A stretch of 64,000 nt of DNA from Sphingobacterium humi (lineage in GTDB: Bacteria > Bacteroidota > Bacteroidia > Sphingobacteriales > Sphingobacteriaceae): contig NZ_WSQA01000005.1 in the NCBI RefSeq assembly GCF_009768885.1, forward strand, positions 124,001 through 188,000, given 5' to 3'. A program made the translations under genes and the position numbers. The notes under the pieces were generated by a model. The model was given only the letters and a program-made list of their open reading frames with translations. It did not search any database and was not told where the DNA came from. Numbering within the stretch: position 1 is the stretch's first letter; each line of letters starts with the position of its first letter. This document shows, piece after piece, positions 1 through 7,820 of this stretch.

Positions 1-71
1 ACCAAAACTGGGATTTTAATACCGCATTTGGCAACTGTACGCCAAATACCGCCATCAGATGCAACATTAGG

Positions 72-416
72 ATGACCTATGTAAATAGCTTTTATTTTCG
101 AGGTTTAAATGATGCAGATATGGAAATAACAGTTTTAGACATTCAGATTTTAAAAGCACTGAACAGGGAAGTTAAGGAAGTTTCTTTATTGATTAAGGAA
201 ATGACCGCACCCTACAAGGCATTGCAACAGGCAACGAAATGGCTCGACCAGCAGGAAGCCTGCCAACTGCTGAACATCAGCAAACGAACATTGCAGACGT
301 ACAGGGCAAAAGGCATTCTTGGGGCAACGCAAATCAATCGGAAGACGTATTTCAGATTATCCGAAGTGGAATTACTGATGCAGGGAGAGCGACCATTAAA
401 AAAGCAGAAGAAATGA
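72..416 (+). CDS. Small helix-turn-helix DNA-binding protein (excisionase-like), first of a pair
   Basis: This 114-residue protein has an N-terminal helical, possibly coiled segment (about 17-55) and a MerR/excisionase-like winged HTH at about 58-98, with the signature LNISKRTLQTYRAKG. Such proteins accompany conjugative transposons of Bacteroidota and are thought to act as transcription or excision accessory factors. An internal ATG at 120 (protein starting MEITVLDIQ) would give 98 residues, which is closer to the usual family length, so the true start is uncertain. Its stop overlaps the start of the next HTH gene in an ATGA arrangement, so the two are probably translationally coupled and may form a heteromer. 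The exact role is not known. Confidence 0.7.
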   Translation: MTYVNSFYFRGLNDADMEITVLDIQILKALNREVKEVSLLIKEMTAPYKALQQATKWLDQQEACQLLNISKRTLQTYRAKGILGATQINRKTYFRLSEVELLMQGERPLKKQKK

Positions 417-694
417 AACAGATTGGAGATTCAAACGAAGATATGTTTGCACTGCTCGAAGCTGTGGTAGGCATCAAAAATGAACTGCTGTATATCAGGG
501 AATATTTCCACCCACTTTTAAAAGGGGAAATCTACCTGTCAGGCGAACAGGTCTGCGAGATGCTTCACATCAGTAAACGGACACTGCAACAGTACAGAGA
601 TGACGGACTGATACCGTTTATTAAACTCGAACGGAAAATCCTTTTCCGTGAAAGCGATATTATCAAGGTATTGGAAGATAACTATCAGCGTTAG
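413..694 (+). CDS. Small helix-turn-helix DNA-binding protein, second of a pair
   Basis: This 93-residue protein is a paralogue of the gene before it: an N-terminal helix (about 10-35) precedes an HTH domain at about 41-85 with the motif LHISKRTLQQYRDDG, and a basic wing follows. The start is the ATG at 413, which overlaps the TGA of the upstream gene (ATGA). An alternative GTG or TTG start further upstream would run through the preceding gene and is not credible. The function is inferred to be regulation of element excision or transfer. It could equally be an ordinary repressor. Confidence 0.7.
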   Translation: MKQIGDSNEDMFALLEAVVGIKNELLYIREYFHPLLKGEIYLSGEQVCEMLHISKRTLQQYRDDGLIPFIKLERKILFRESDIIKVLEDNYQR

Positions 695-747
695 CCGTTA
701 AAAAAAAGAATGCTCTGAAACTGTAACCGTATCGGTCAATTAAACAA

Positions 748-778
748 ACAGCCCACCGCTTAAAAAACGGTGGGCTGT
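748..778. terminator. Hairpin between convergent HTH pair and integrase
   Basis: There is an 11-bp perfect inverted repeat (748-758 and 768-778) with a 9-nt A-rich loop, lying between the + strand HTH genes and the - strand integrase stop. The minus-strand side has the more U-rich tail. It could terminate transcription in one or both directions. Confidence 0.6.
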
Positions 779-804
779 GCTGTTTCAAGGAACTATGATA
801 TAAG

Positions 805-2055
805 TTACAGGCTTGCCACAAAAGACTGTTCCATACCCTTAAATTTATGCGATACCTTCTGCATATCCTTACCAACTTTCTCGTTGAGAATTTTGGCGTA
901 AATCTGTGTGGTGGCAATATTCTTATGCCCTAACATTTTGCTTAAACTTTCGAGCGGAACACCCTCACTTAAAAATAAAGTGGCAAAGGTATGGCGTGCC
1001 AAATGAAAGGTTACTTTCTTTTCTTTTAGGCAGTCAATCAATTGGGATATACGCTTTAAACTATCATTGCAAACTGTATTTGATGGTACAGGAAATACCT
1101 TTCCGTCCTTTGTAAATCCTGCATATTTCTCAATAATCATTTTCGCTATATCCAAGAGCATCACATTTGATGATGTAGCCGTTTTCTTCCTGCGTACAAT
1201 AATCCACTGGTTGCCGTCAAAGAAATCCTGAAGATTGCTGTTTCTAAGCCCTTTCATATCGGAATAGGAAAGCCCTGTAAAGCAACTGAAAACAAACAGG
1301 TCTTTAACCAATTCGTCTTTCTTTTTCTCGCAGTTGAACGTTACGAGCTGTTCCAATTCGTTCCGCAACAGATAGCCACGGTCTTTGTCCTTTTTGGTAT
1401 TCTTGTACTCGCTGAACGGATTAAAGGCAAGATGCTTTCTGCTCATTGCCAATCGGCAGAGCGTGGTAAATCCAATCATATACAGCCAAATGGTGTTGTG
1501 TGTCAAACCTTGGTCGTCACGCAGGTAATAATCAAATTCCTGCACAAAATCAGAAGTAAGGTCGTTGAATGATAAGTCAGGGTAGCCGTATTTTGTCAGT
1601 GCAAAATTACGCAGGTGCTTTAAAAGTATTTTGTACTTACTGCGTGTGCCATTTACCCGAAGTCCGCTGTTTACCTTTTTTTCATAATCGGAAAGGAACT
1701 GTTCATAGAACTTGAAAAAAGTCAGTTCTCCGCTTTCCATACCGAGAAAGGCGTTTTTAAGTTTGGCACTGTTTACAACCCCCTCGTTTTTTAAGATTTT
1801 GGAATAGCATTCCTCGATACCCAAACGGATTTTATCAAGTTTGCCGTTTACCTCTTGTGCTTCTCGGCTCTTGCCCAAAACCCTGCCGTACTTCAAATCC
1901 CAATTTGTTGCGGAAATATCCAGTTTAGTACTGAATGCAGACTGCTTGCCGTTTACAGTAATCCTGCACATAACCGTAACCTTTCCGTTTTTCTTCGGAG
2001 CATTCTTTTTAAGGTAGAACAATACCTTAAATGTTGATTTTTTTGTCGTTTCCAT
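805..2055 (-). CDS. Tyrosine recombinase / integrase of the CTnDOT type
   Basis: This 416-residue site-specific recombinase probably integrates and excises the element. An N-terminal arm-binding-like domain (about 7-90) precedes a SAM-like core-binding domain (about 110-215) and a C-terminal catalytic domain (about 230-400). The catalytic set is visible as Lys290/291 in the beta-hairpin, His351-x-x-Arg354, His377 and the nucleophile Tyr386. The first catalytic arginine is absent: the usual T-G-L-R motif reads TGLSYSD, with Ser263 in its place. IntDOT of CTnDOT is known to lack the same residue. The ATG at 2055 was chosen because the family starts with this METTKKSTF-like segment; an in-frame extension to 2166 carries no domain. 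Confidence 0.9.
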   Translation of the reverse strand: METTKKSTFKVLFYLKKNAPKKNGKVTVMCRITVNGKQSAFSTKLDISATNWDLKYGRVLGKSREAQEVNGKLDKIRLGIEECYSKILKNEGVVNSAKLKNAFLGMESGELTFFKFYEQFLSDYEKKVNSGLRVNGTRSKYKILLKHLRNFALTKYGYPDLSFNDLTSDFVQEFDYYLRDDQGLTHNTIWLYMIGFTTLCRLAMSRKHLAFNPFSEYKNTKKDKDRGYLLRNELEQLVTFNCEKKKDELVKDLFVFSCFTGLSYSDMKGLRNSNLQDFFDGNQWIIVRRKKTATSSNVMLLDIAKMIIEKYAGFTKDGKVFPVPSNTVCNDSLKRISQLIDCLKEKKVTFHLARHTFATLFLSEGVPLESLSKMLGHKNIATTQIYAKILNEKVGKDMQKVSHKFKGMEQSFVASL

Positions 2056-2241
2056 ACTCACAATTCTTAATGATAAAATTAAACTTATGTGAGCTACGGA
2101 ACAATATGAAAAATTATGCAGAAAGCTGAAATACAGTATTTTATTAGGGTTATTTTCTGTTTTCAAAAGTAACGTTTTAGTAACCTTACTTTTGCCAAAC
2201 CTCGCTTTTTACTGCTTTTTACCTCATTACCAAAAAATCAT

Positions 2242-2276
2242 AAAACGGCTGTAAAGTCTTTATTTACAACCGCTTT
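2242..2276 (-). terminator. Probable terminator downstream of the LOG gene pair
   Basis: An imperfect 14-bp inverted repeat (2242-2255 and 2263-2276, 12 of 14 pairs) encloses a 7-nt loop. Read on the minus strand it is followed by a T-rich run. It lies about 60 bp beyond the stop of the gene at 2334 and would separate chromosomal transcription from the integrase gene. Confidence 0.5.
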
Positions 2277-2333
2277 GCCTGTTTCTAATCTTTGATGTAT
2301 TTTTACTGAAAATTTATTTTATATAAAGCTAAA

Positions 2334-2726
2334 TTAAGCGCGCTTCCAGCGCATGATATACAGCATTTCTTCTTGTTCTTTGTCGGCTTCAATACGAATC
2401 TGCCATTCCATTTCCTGCTCGCTGAGCTGGAGGATGTCATACTCGGCAACAGCAACCAGGTTGTCTTCAGCAATGTTTTCCAAACGGATTAAGGTGTTGT
2501 CGCGCAACTCCCAGGCGAAACTTCCTTTTTCTTGTTCTTCACAGTTCCCGTCTTGCTGGATGTAGAACTGATCTTCACCGGTTTGATCGGCATGGAATTG
2601 ATAATAGGTCTTACCTTCGCAGTCGGGATGAAAATCTTCTTGCATACTATCGCCTATTTGAGCACCCCGAAAGGAGAGGTGCCACTTACCCAATAGGTAG
2701 TTGTAAAGCTTGTTCTCTGTCATCAT
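2334..2726 (-). CDS. Conserved hypothetical protein, lipocalin-like
   Basis: This 130-residue acidic protein has no signal peptide. It opens with an LYNYLLGKWHLSF segment, typical of small beta-barrel (lipocalin-like) proteins in which a G-x-W motif begins the first strand, and the rest alternates short predicted strands (for example YYQFHADQT, YDILQLSEQEMEWQI). It follows the LOG-family gene by only 6 bp, so the two are probably cotranscribed. Two ATGs in tandem (2726 and 2723) could both serve as start. I do not recognise a named family with confidence and assign no function. Confidence 0.6.
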   Translation of the reverse strand: MMTENKLYNYLLGKWHLSFRGAQIGDSMQEDFHPDCEGKTYYQFHADQTGEDQFYIQQDGNCEEQEKGSFAWELRDNTLIRLENIAEDNLVAVAEYDILQLSEQEMEWQIRIEADKEQEEMLYIMRWKRA

Positions 2727-2732
2727 GCTCGA

Positions 2733-3437
2733 TTAGAAGTTTGGTTTTAACAAGTACTTATCGTAGAACCTAAAGATATGCTCAGTAGCTTCTTCCGCGG
2801 TATCGACCATGCGGTAGAGCATTAAATCTTCCTCACTTATGTATTTATTATGCAGCATGGTGCCTTTGATCCATTCGAAAAGGCCATGCCAATACTCCGA
2901 ACCTACCAATACAATCGGGAAGCGGGCAATCTTGCCGGTTTGGATGAGGGTAATGGCTTCAAACAATTCGTCCATGGTGCCAAACCCGCCAGGCAATACA
3001 ATGTATCCTTGGGAGTATTTCATAAACATCACCTTGCGCACAAAGAAGTAGTTGAATTCTAATAGCTTGTCGCGGTCGATGTACTTGTTGTGGAACTGCT
3101 CGTGCGGTAATTCGATATTTAACCCTACGGACTTACCACCGGCGGTATAGGCGCCTTTGTTGGCGGCTTCCATAATGCCGGGGCCTCCACCTGAGATAAC
3201 ACCGTAGCCACGCTCGGCCAACAGGCGGGCGATCTCTACGGTCATCTGGTAATACTTATGCTCGTCGGGGGTTCTTGCAGACCCGAAGATGGATACACAA
3301 GGGCCAATTTTTGCTAATTTCTCAAAGCCATCTACAAACTCGGACATGATCTTAAAGATCTGCCAGGAGTCTTTTACTTTTATTTCCTGCCAGGTTTTAT
3401 TGGCAAAGGAGTTTCTGATTTCGTCGTCTTTTGTCAT
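2733..3437 (-). CDS. LOG-family Rossmann-fold protein (TIGR00730-type)
   Basis: This 234-residue cytosolic protein belongs to the LOG/lysine-decarboxylase-like family. The diagnostic motifs are SGGGPGIMEAANKGA at about 82-96 and PGGFGTMDE at about 149-157, with the conserved Arg-Lys pair at about 134-135. Family members studied so far are nucleoside 5'-monophosphate phosphoribohydrolases (cytokinin-activating LOG enzymes), and none with proven lysine decarboxylase activity carries this motif set. The bacterial physiological role is often nucleotide clean-up, and the substrate here is unknown. The gene is divergent from the exported oxidoreductase at 3636 and cotranscribed with the small protein at 2334. 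Confidence 0.85.
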   Translation of the reverse strand: MTKDDEIRNSFANKTWQEIKVKDSWQIFKIMSEFVDGFEKLAKIGPCVSIFGSARTPDEHKYYQMTVEIARLLAERGYGVISGGGPGIMEAANKGAYTAGGKSVGLNIELPHEQFHNKYIDRDKLLEFNYFFVRKVMFMKYSQGYIVLPGGFGTMDELFEAITLIQTGKIARFPIVLVGSEYWHGLFEWIKGTMLHNKYISEEDLMLYRMVDTAEEATEHIFRFYDKYLLKPNF

Positions 3438-3566
3438 ACTGTTTTGTTAATGGTAACTAAGCCCTAAAAGCCGTCACTTTAATCGTAATATAAGATTTAT
3501 CCCGAATATTATGGAAAATAAGTTACGGAAACTTTAAAAAAATAAGAGCTAAAGTAGCGACCTGAT

Positions 3567-3597
3567 TTTGAATTTTGTTGGGCAATAGCTACATTTA
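3567..3597 (+). promoter_or_regulatory. Bacteroidota-type promoter for the exported oxidoreductase
   Basis: TTTG at 3567-3570 is followed after 19 nt by TACATTTA at 3590-3597. This matches the Bacteroidota consensus TTTG-N19-TAnnTTTG except for the last base. The start codon lies 38 nt downstream of the -7 element. Confidence 0.6.
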
Positions 3598-3635
3598 GTA
3601 AATTAAACCTAACAGATCAAACAACTAAACCTCAC

Positions 3636-4913
3636 ATGAATAGAAGAAAATTTATCAGTTCTGCTGCATTAGGAGCAGCTGCATTTAGCATCATGCCGCG
3701 CCATGTGCTCGGAGGGCCTGGCTTTATTGCCCCCAGCGATCGGATTAACCTAGGATATATTGGCGTTGGAAAACAAGTGGGCACCCTGTTGAATGGTTTG
3801 ATGGGGCAACCCGAAACCATGGTGCTGGCCGCCGCAGATGTGGATAGCAGCAAACTGAATAGGTTTTTGGACAAAGCCAATAAAAAGAATGCCGAGAAAT
3901 CGGGTCATCAGGTGCAAGGGTATAAGGATTATCGGGAATTGTTGGAACGCAAAGATATTGATGCGGTGGTGGTGGCTTCGCCTGACCATTGGCATGCTCT
4001 GCATGTAATACATGCCGCCAAAGCAGGCAAGGATATCTATTGTGAGAAACCATTATCGTTAACCATCGATGAGGGCCGCGCTATGGTCAATGCCACCCGA
4101 AAATACAAACGGGTATTGCAGACAGGCAGTATGCAACGCTCTTTTTATAACTTCCGCCAAGCGGTTGACTTGATTCGTAATGGTTATATCGGCGATATAA
4201 AAGAGATTAATGTTCATGTTGGGGAGCCTGTAAAGGAATGTGATTTGCCTTGGCTGGAAGCTCCGGCGCATTTGGATTGGGACATGTGGGTGGGGCCATC
4301 GCTATACCGTGGTTATCATCCGGTATTAAGTCCATTAGTAGATAGTAAGGAATGGGCCATGTGGCGCTTATATCATGGTTTTGGTGGTGGCTATATCACC
4401 GACTGGGGAGCACATATGTTTGATATTGTACAATGGGCGTTGGATATGGATGATTCCGGTCCGGTTTCTTTTACCCCTCCAGAGACAGCAAATGCCAAAG
4501 AAGGCTTGTATTTCACCTATAAAAACGGCATAAAGGTACATCACAGAAGCTGGGGCAAGAATAATGCGATTCAGTTTTTAGGAACGGAGGGTAAGATTGA
4601 GGTGTCGCGGGAATTGCTGGCATCGGATAAGGCCGATTTACCGAAGCTACAGATTGCCGAAAAGGATCGTAAAATCTATTATTCGGAAAACCATTATAAG
4701 GACTTTATCGATGCGATTAAAAAACGCTCGAAGCCTATTTGTGATGTCGAGGTAGGCCATCGTACGGCTTCTGTATGCAATGCGGCAAATATCGCCTATC
4801 AATTGCAGAAACCCTTGAAATGGGACCCTAGGAAAGAGCAGTTTGATAATGCCTATGCCAATAACCTTAAAACCAGACCTTATCGCGGTTCCTGGAATTA
4901 CATGGATTTCTAG
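3636..4913 (+). CDS. Tat-exported Gfo/Idh/MocA-family oxidoreductase
   Basis: The 425-residue protein begins with a twin-arginine signal (MNRRKFISSAALGAAAFS) and is probably exported folded with its NAD(P) cofactor. The N-terminal Rossmann domain starts near residue 37 (INLGYIGVGKQVG), and the family motif CEKPLS is near residue 135. The C-terminal alpha/beta domain includes GGYITDWGAHMFDIVQWAL, where the Asp and His are probable catalytic or substrate residues. Bacteroidota encode many such secreted sugar or inositol dehydrogenases, and some relatives are NAD-dependent glycosidases (GH109-like). The substrate cannot be read from sequence. It stands alone, with its own promoter and terminator. 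Confidence 0.85.
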   Translation: MNRRKFISSAALGAAAFSIMPRHVLGGPGFIAPSDRINLGYIGVGKQVGTLLNGLMGQPETMVLAAADVDSSKLNRFLDKANKKNAEKSGHQVQGYKDYRELLERKDIDAVVVASPDHWHALHVIHAAKAGKDIYCEKPLSLTIDEGRAMVNATRKYKRVLQTGSMQRSFYNFRQAVDLIRNGYIGDIKEINVHVGEPVKECDLPWLEAPAHLDWDMWVGPSLYRGYHPVLSPLVDSKEWAMWRLYHGFGGGYITDWGAHMFDIVQWALDMDDSGPVSFTPPETANAKEGLYFTYKNGIKVHHRSWGKNNAIQFLGTEGKIEVSRELLASDKADLPKLQIAEKDRKIYYSENHYKDFIDAIKKRSKPICDVEVGHRTASVCNAANIAYQLQKPLKWDPRKEQFDNAYANNLKTRPYRGSWNYMDF

Positions 4914-4946
4914 ATAAAGGCGTATACTTTATTAAAAATATAGGCT

Positions 4947-4983
4947 TGCGGTTGTATGTTTAAGTTTACAACCGCATTTTTTT
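4947..4983 (+). terminator. Rho-independent terminator after the oxidoreductase
   Basis: A perfect 10-bp stem (4947-4956 and 4967-4976) with a 10-nt loop is followed by seven or more Ts. Confidence 0.85.
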
Positions 4984-5009
4984 GCTTTATATTTTCGTAA
5001 TTTTGGCGA

Positions 5010-5624
5010 ATGAATTTTTCATCAAAACTTTTAGAACAGGCTGTAGAAGAATTTGGAAAGCTGCCGGGCGTGGGAAAGAAAACCGCATTGCGCTTAGTAT
5101 TGCATTTGTTAAAGCAATCCGATGCCGATGTGTCGCGCTTTACCCAATCCTTGGATCGCTTGAAGAGCGATATTAAGTATTGCAAAACCTGTTTTAATAT
5201 TGCCGATCTGGAAGTTTGTGAAATCTGTAGCTCGCCGAAGCGCGATCATAGCTTGATATGTGTCGTAGAGGATACCCGCGATGTGATGGCCATTGAAAAT
5301 ACCAATCAATTCAATGGGGTATATCATGTGCTGGGTGGCTTGATTTCCCCCATGGAAGGGGTAGGGCCCGCCGATTTAAAGATTGAAGGCTTAATCGAAC
5401 GCTTGCGCAACACGGAAGTAAAAGAGGTGATCTTAGCCTTGAGTGCAACCATGGAAGGGGATACGACCATCTTCTACCTCTACCGCAAGCTGCGGGAATT
5501 TCAAGTGCAGATCAGTACGATTGCACGCGGAATTTCTTTCGGGGGCGAACTGGAATATGTGGATGAGATTACCCTTGGCCGCTCCATCGCGACCCGCGTT
5601 CCGTACGAACGTAATGTGGGTTAA
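5010..5624 (+). CDS. recR: Recombination mediator protein RecR
   Basis: RecR helps load RecA at gaps as part of the RecFOR pathway. The 204-residue length is standard. An N-terminal helix-hairpin-helix (about 10-30, EFGKLPGVGKKTALRL) is followed by a four-cysteine zinc finger (Cys58, Cys61, Cys70, Cys73), a Toprim domain beginning ICVVEDTRD (about 83-91), and a Walker-B-like C-terminal segment. The ATG at 5010 fits the universal N-terminus. The gene converges with the MFS gene, and the two stop codons overlap within a shared TTAA. Confidence 0.95.
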   Translation: MNFSSKLLEQAVEEFGKLPGVGKKTALRLVLHLLKQSDADVSRFTQSLDRLKSDIKYCKTCFNIADLEVCEICSSPKRDHSLICVVEDTRDVMAIENTNQFNGVYHVLGGLISPMEGVGPADLKIEGLIERLRNTEVKEVILALSATMEGDTTIFYLYRKLREFQVQISTIARGISFGGELEYVDEITLGRSIATRVPYERNVG

Positions 5625-6838
5625 CGCGTTTTCATCTTCCCGATAATCCAATAGAATCCTACTCCACATAAGATCAGGGTACTTCCTGTAACCCACCACA
5701 GGGTGTTATAGCCAAAGTGATCGGCTAGGTAAGTGCCGATATAAGCCGCGAAAATATTGGCAAAGGCGAAGGACAGGGAGTTTAATCCCATGTAGGCGCC
5801 TTGGTTATTTTTTCCTGCCCGCTGTATCGCCACGGTGGCTGTAAATGGAAGGGTGAGCATTTCTCCGGTAGACAGCAGGAACATCGCACAGAATAGCCAG
5901 AAGATACCGAAATCCAGGTTTAACATCAGGTAAGAGAATCCGGAAATTGCCGTTCCCCACAGCATAATCTGCCTAACACTGAAGCGGTGCTCTACCAAAT
6001 GCACCAATACCATTTCAAAGAGAACAATCACAAATCCGCTGAAGCCCAATAATAAACCGATTTGACTCGTTTCCAAAGCATGCACTTCCTTATAGAAGAG
6101 GGATAGGGTGCCTAATAACTGGAAAAATGCCATGGAAAAGAAACAACATATAATACTGAAGATGATGAATAAGCCATCGGTATAGGCATTCTTTTCTGGT
6201 TGGGAAGGTTCTTCCAGGGATTTGGTATGGACGGCTTGTAAGTCTGTTTTCGGACTTCTATTGCGGAAGAAGTAAACAAACACGATAGCAGCACCTGCGG
6301 CACCGATTGCATTGCCGTAGAATATCCAGTCGTAAGAAAATCCAGCTAAAAACCCGCCTAAGGCTGGTCCGATGGAAAAGCCTAGGTTAACCGCCATCCG
6401 GTTTAAGGAATAGGCACGGGTGATGTTCTCAGGTTTTGCATAGCGTGCAACCGATACCGAGTTGGCAGGTCGGAAAACATCAGCTACCAAGGATAAAGCA
6501 AAGATCATAAAGGCTAAGCCTTCAAAGGTCTTGAAGTTAGGCAGGATCAGGAAGAGCGGAATAACACCTATTAAACTCCATACCTGCACATGGTAGTTTC
6601 CGAGTTTATCTGTTAGCCAGCCCCCAAGCCAGGAGCCGCAAACGGCACCCAAGCCAAAGCAGCCGAGTACAATACCGATCTGGGGCTTCGTAAAATGCAA
6701 CTCCGACGACATATAGATCCCTAAAAAAGGAATAACCATAGAACCTGTACGGTTAATTAACATAACCAATGCAAGCAGCCAAGCGGCTGGCGACAGACCT
6801 TTGTAAGAATTAATGTAGATTCGGAGTAATGCTTTCAA
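5621..6838 (-). CDS. Major facilitator superfamily transporter
   Basis: The 405-residue polytopic protein has about 12 predicted membrane segments. The cytoplasmic loop between TM2 and TM3 carries the MFS A-like motif GGWLTDKLGNY (about 76-86). A charged central loop (about 190-210) separates the two six-helix halves. The substrate is unknown; the family includes drug and sugar exporters. No ATG lies between the upstream in-frame stop and TM1, so translation probably begins at the TTG at 6838. Its stop overlaps that of recR. The gene stands 22 bp downstream of the nucleotidase gene, so readthrough from that operon is possible. Confidence 0.85.
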   Translation of the reverse strand: MKALLRIYINSYKGLSPAAWLLALVMLINRTGSMVIPFLGIYMSSELHFTKPQIGIVLGCFGLGAVCGSWLGGWLTDKLGNYHVQVWSLIGVIPLFLILPNFKTFEGLAFMIFALSLVADVFRPANSVSVARYAKPENITRAYSLNRMAVNLGFSIGPALGGFLAGFSYDWIFYGNAIGAAGAAIVFVYFFRNRSPKTDLQAVHTKSLEEPSQPEKNAYTDGLFIIFSIICCFFSMAFFQLLGTLSLFYKEVHALETSQIGLLLGFSGFVIVLFEMVLVHLVEHRFSVRQIMLWGTAISGFSYLMLNLDFGIFWLFCAMFLLSTGEMLTLPFTATVAIQRAGKNNQGAYMGLNSLSFAFANIFAAYIGTYLADHFGYNTLWWVTGSTLILCGVGFYWIIGKMKTR

Positions 6839-6860
6839 TATAGATGATGTTTATGTCGTA

Positions 6861-7820
6861 TTATGCGTAAGATTTTCGATCGAGGGAGGCGTCAATCACG
6901 TAATTGTGAGCGACAAACTTTTTCGTGCCTTTTTGTTTATCGAAGATAAAGTCGACCCGACCCAGGTTCACGCCTGAGCGTCCGGTTTGATTTACCAAGG
7001 TGATTTGATTATCGAGGTTCATTACTTCCGTAGGTTTATCTAAGAAAGTATGCGTATGGCCACCGATGATTAAGTCGATGTACCTGGAGTTTTTAGCAAG
7101 CAAGAGGTCTGAAACCTTCTCTGTGTCATAAGCGTAGCCAATATGAGAAAGGCAGCAGATTAAGTCGCATTTCAATTCTTTCTTAAGGAAAGGCGTGAGG
7201 CGATTGGCTGTTTCTATAGGGTCGGAGATCGTCATCCCTTCATAGCTTTTCGGATCAACTAGCCCATTGAGGTCTACACCTACACCGAATACCCCAATTT
7301 TGACACCCTGCTTCTGGAAAACAACATAATCTTTGGTTTTGCCTTCCAGCACCGTGCCTTTAAAATTATAATTCGAAGTGATAAACGGGAAGTTTGCCTT
7401 ATCAAAATGTTTCAATAGACCTGTTAAGCCATTGTCGAACTCATGGTTGCCGAAAGTGCCGGCATCATAACCTAGCTTCGACATCAGTTCTAACTCAACG
7501 CGTCCATCGAAGACATTGAAATAGGGCGTGCCCTGGAACATATCTCCCGCGTCAAAAAGAAGGACGTTGCGTTCTTCGGCTCTAATCTTATTGATTAAGG
7601 TACTTCGGCGGGCGACACCGCCTAAACCTTGAAAACGAGAACCATCCATCGGAAAAGGCTCAATACGACTATGTACATCGTTTGTGTGCAGAATGCTCAG
7701 CTTTACCTGACTTGCTTTTCCAAAACCATCCATGGGTAAAGTGCTTAAGCCGGCCGTGGCACCTAGTGCCATCAACTGCTTGAGGAATCCTCTTCTATTC
7801 ACTGATTTTAACTCTTCCAT
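6861..7820 (-). CDS. Exported 5'-nucleotidase catalytic (metallophosphatase) subunit
   Basis: This 319-residue calcineurin-like phosphoesterase corresponds to the N-terminal half of UshA/NucA-type 5'-nucleotidases. A Tat signal (VNRRGFLKQLMALGATAG) sits at the N-terminus. Metal-binding motifs follow in order: LHTNDVHSR (about 44-52), DAGDMFQG (about 90-97), GNHEFDNG (about 122-129) and GGHTHTFL (about 254-261). The usual C-terminal substrate-specificity domain is missing and is instead encoded by the gene just upstream, which overlaps it by 26 bp. The two products probably act together in the periplasm on nucleotides or related phosphate esters. Confidence 0.88.
   Translation of the reverse strand: MEELKSVNRRGFLKQLMALGATAGLSTLPMDGFGKASQVKLSILHTNDVHSRIEPFPMDGSRFQGLGGVARRSTLINKIRAEERNVLLFDAGDMFQGTPYFNVFDGRVELELMSKLGYDAGTFGNHEFDNGLTGLLKHFDKANFPFITSNYNFKGTVLEGKTKDYVVFQKQGVKIGVFGVGVDLNGLVDPKSYEGMTISDPIETANRLTPFLKKELKCDLICCLSHIGYAYDTEKVSDLLLAKNSRYIDLIIGGHTHTFLDKPTEVMNLDNQITLVNQTGRSGVNLGRVDFIFDKQKGTKKFVAHNYVIDASLDRKSYA

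Larger units (their letters stand above)
1..2300. mobile_element. Terminal part of an integrative (conjugative-type) element
   Basis: Two small HTH proteins of a type common on Bacteroidota conjugative transposons lie beside an IntDOT-like tyrosine recombinase, and ordinary chromosomal genes begin at 2334. The chromosome/element junction should lie between the integrase start (2055) and about 2330. The outer part of the element is off the left edge, so the partner attachment site cannot be found and no direct repeat can be checked. The stretch 1-71 holds no gene. The assignment as a mobile element is inferred from family content. Confidence 0.6.

Noticed and set aside
663..917. Minus-strand frame overlapping the HTH gene end and the integrase C-terminus.
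   Set aside because: It is antisense or out of frame to well-supported genes, crosses a terminator hairpin and has no domain.
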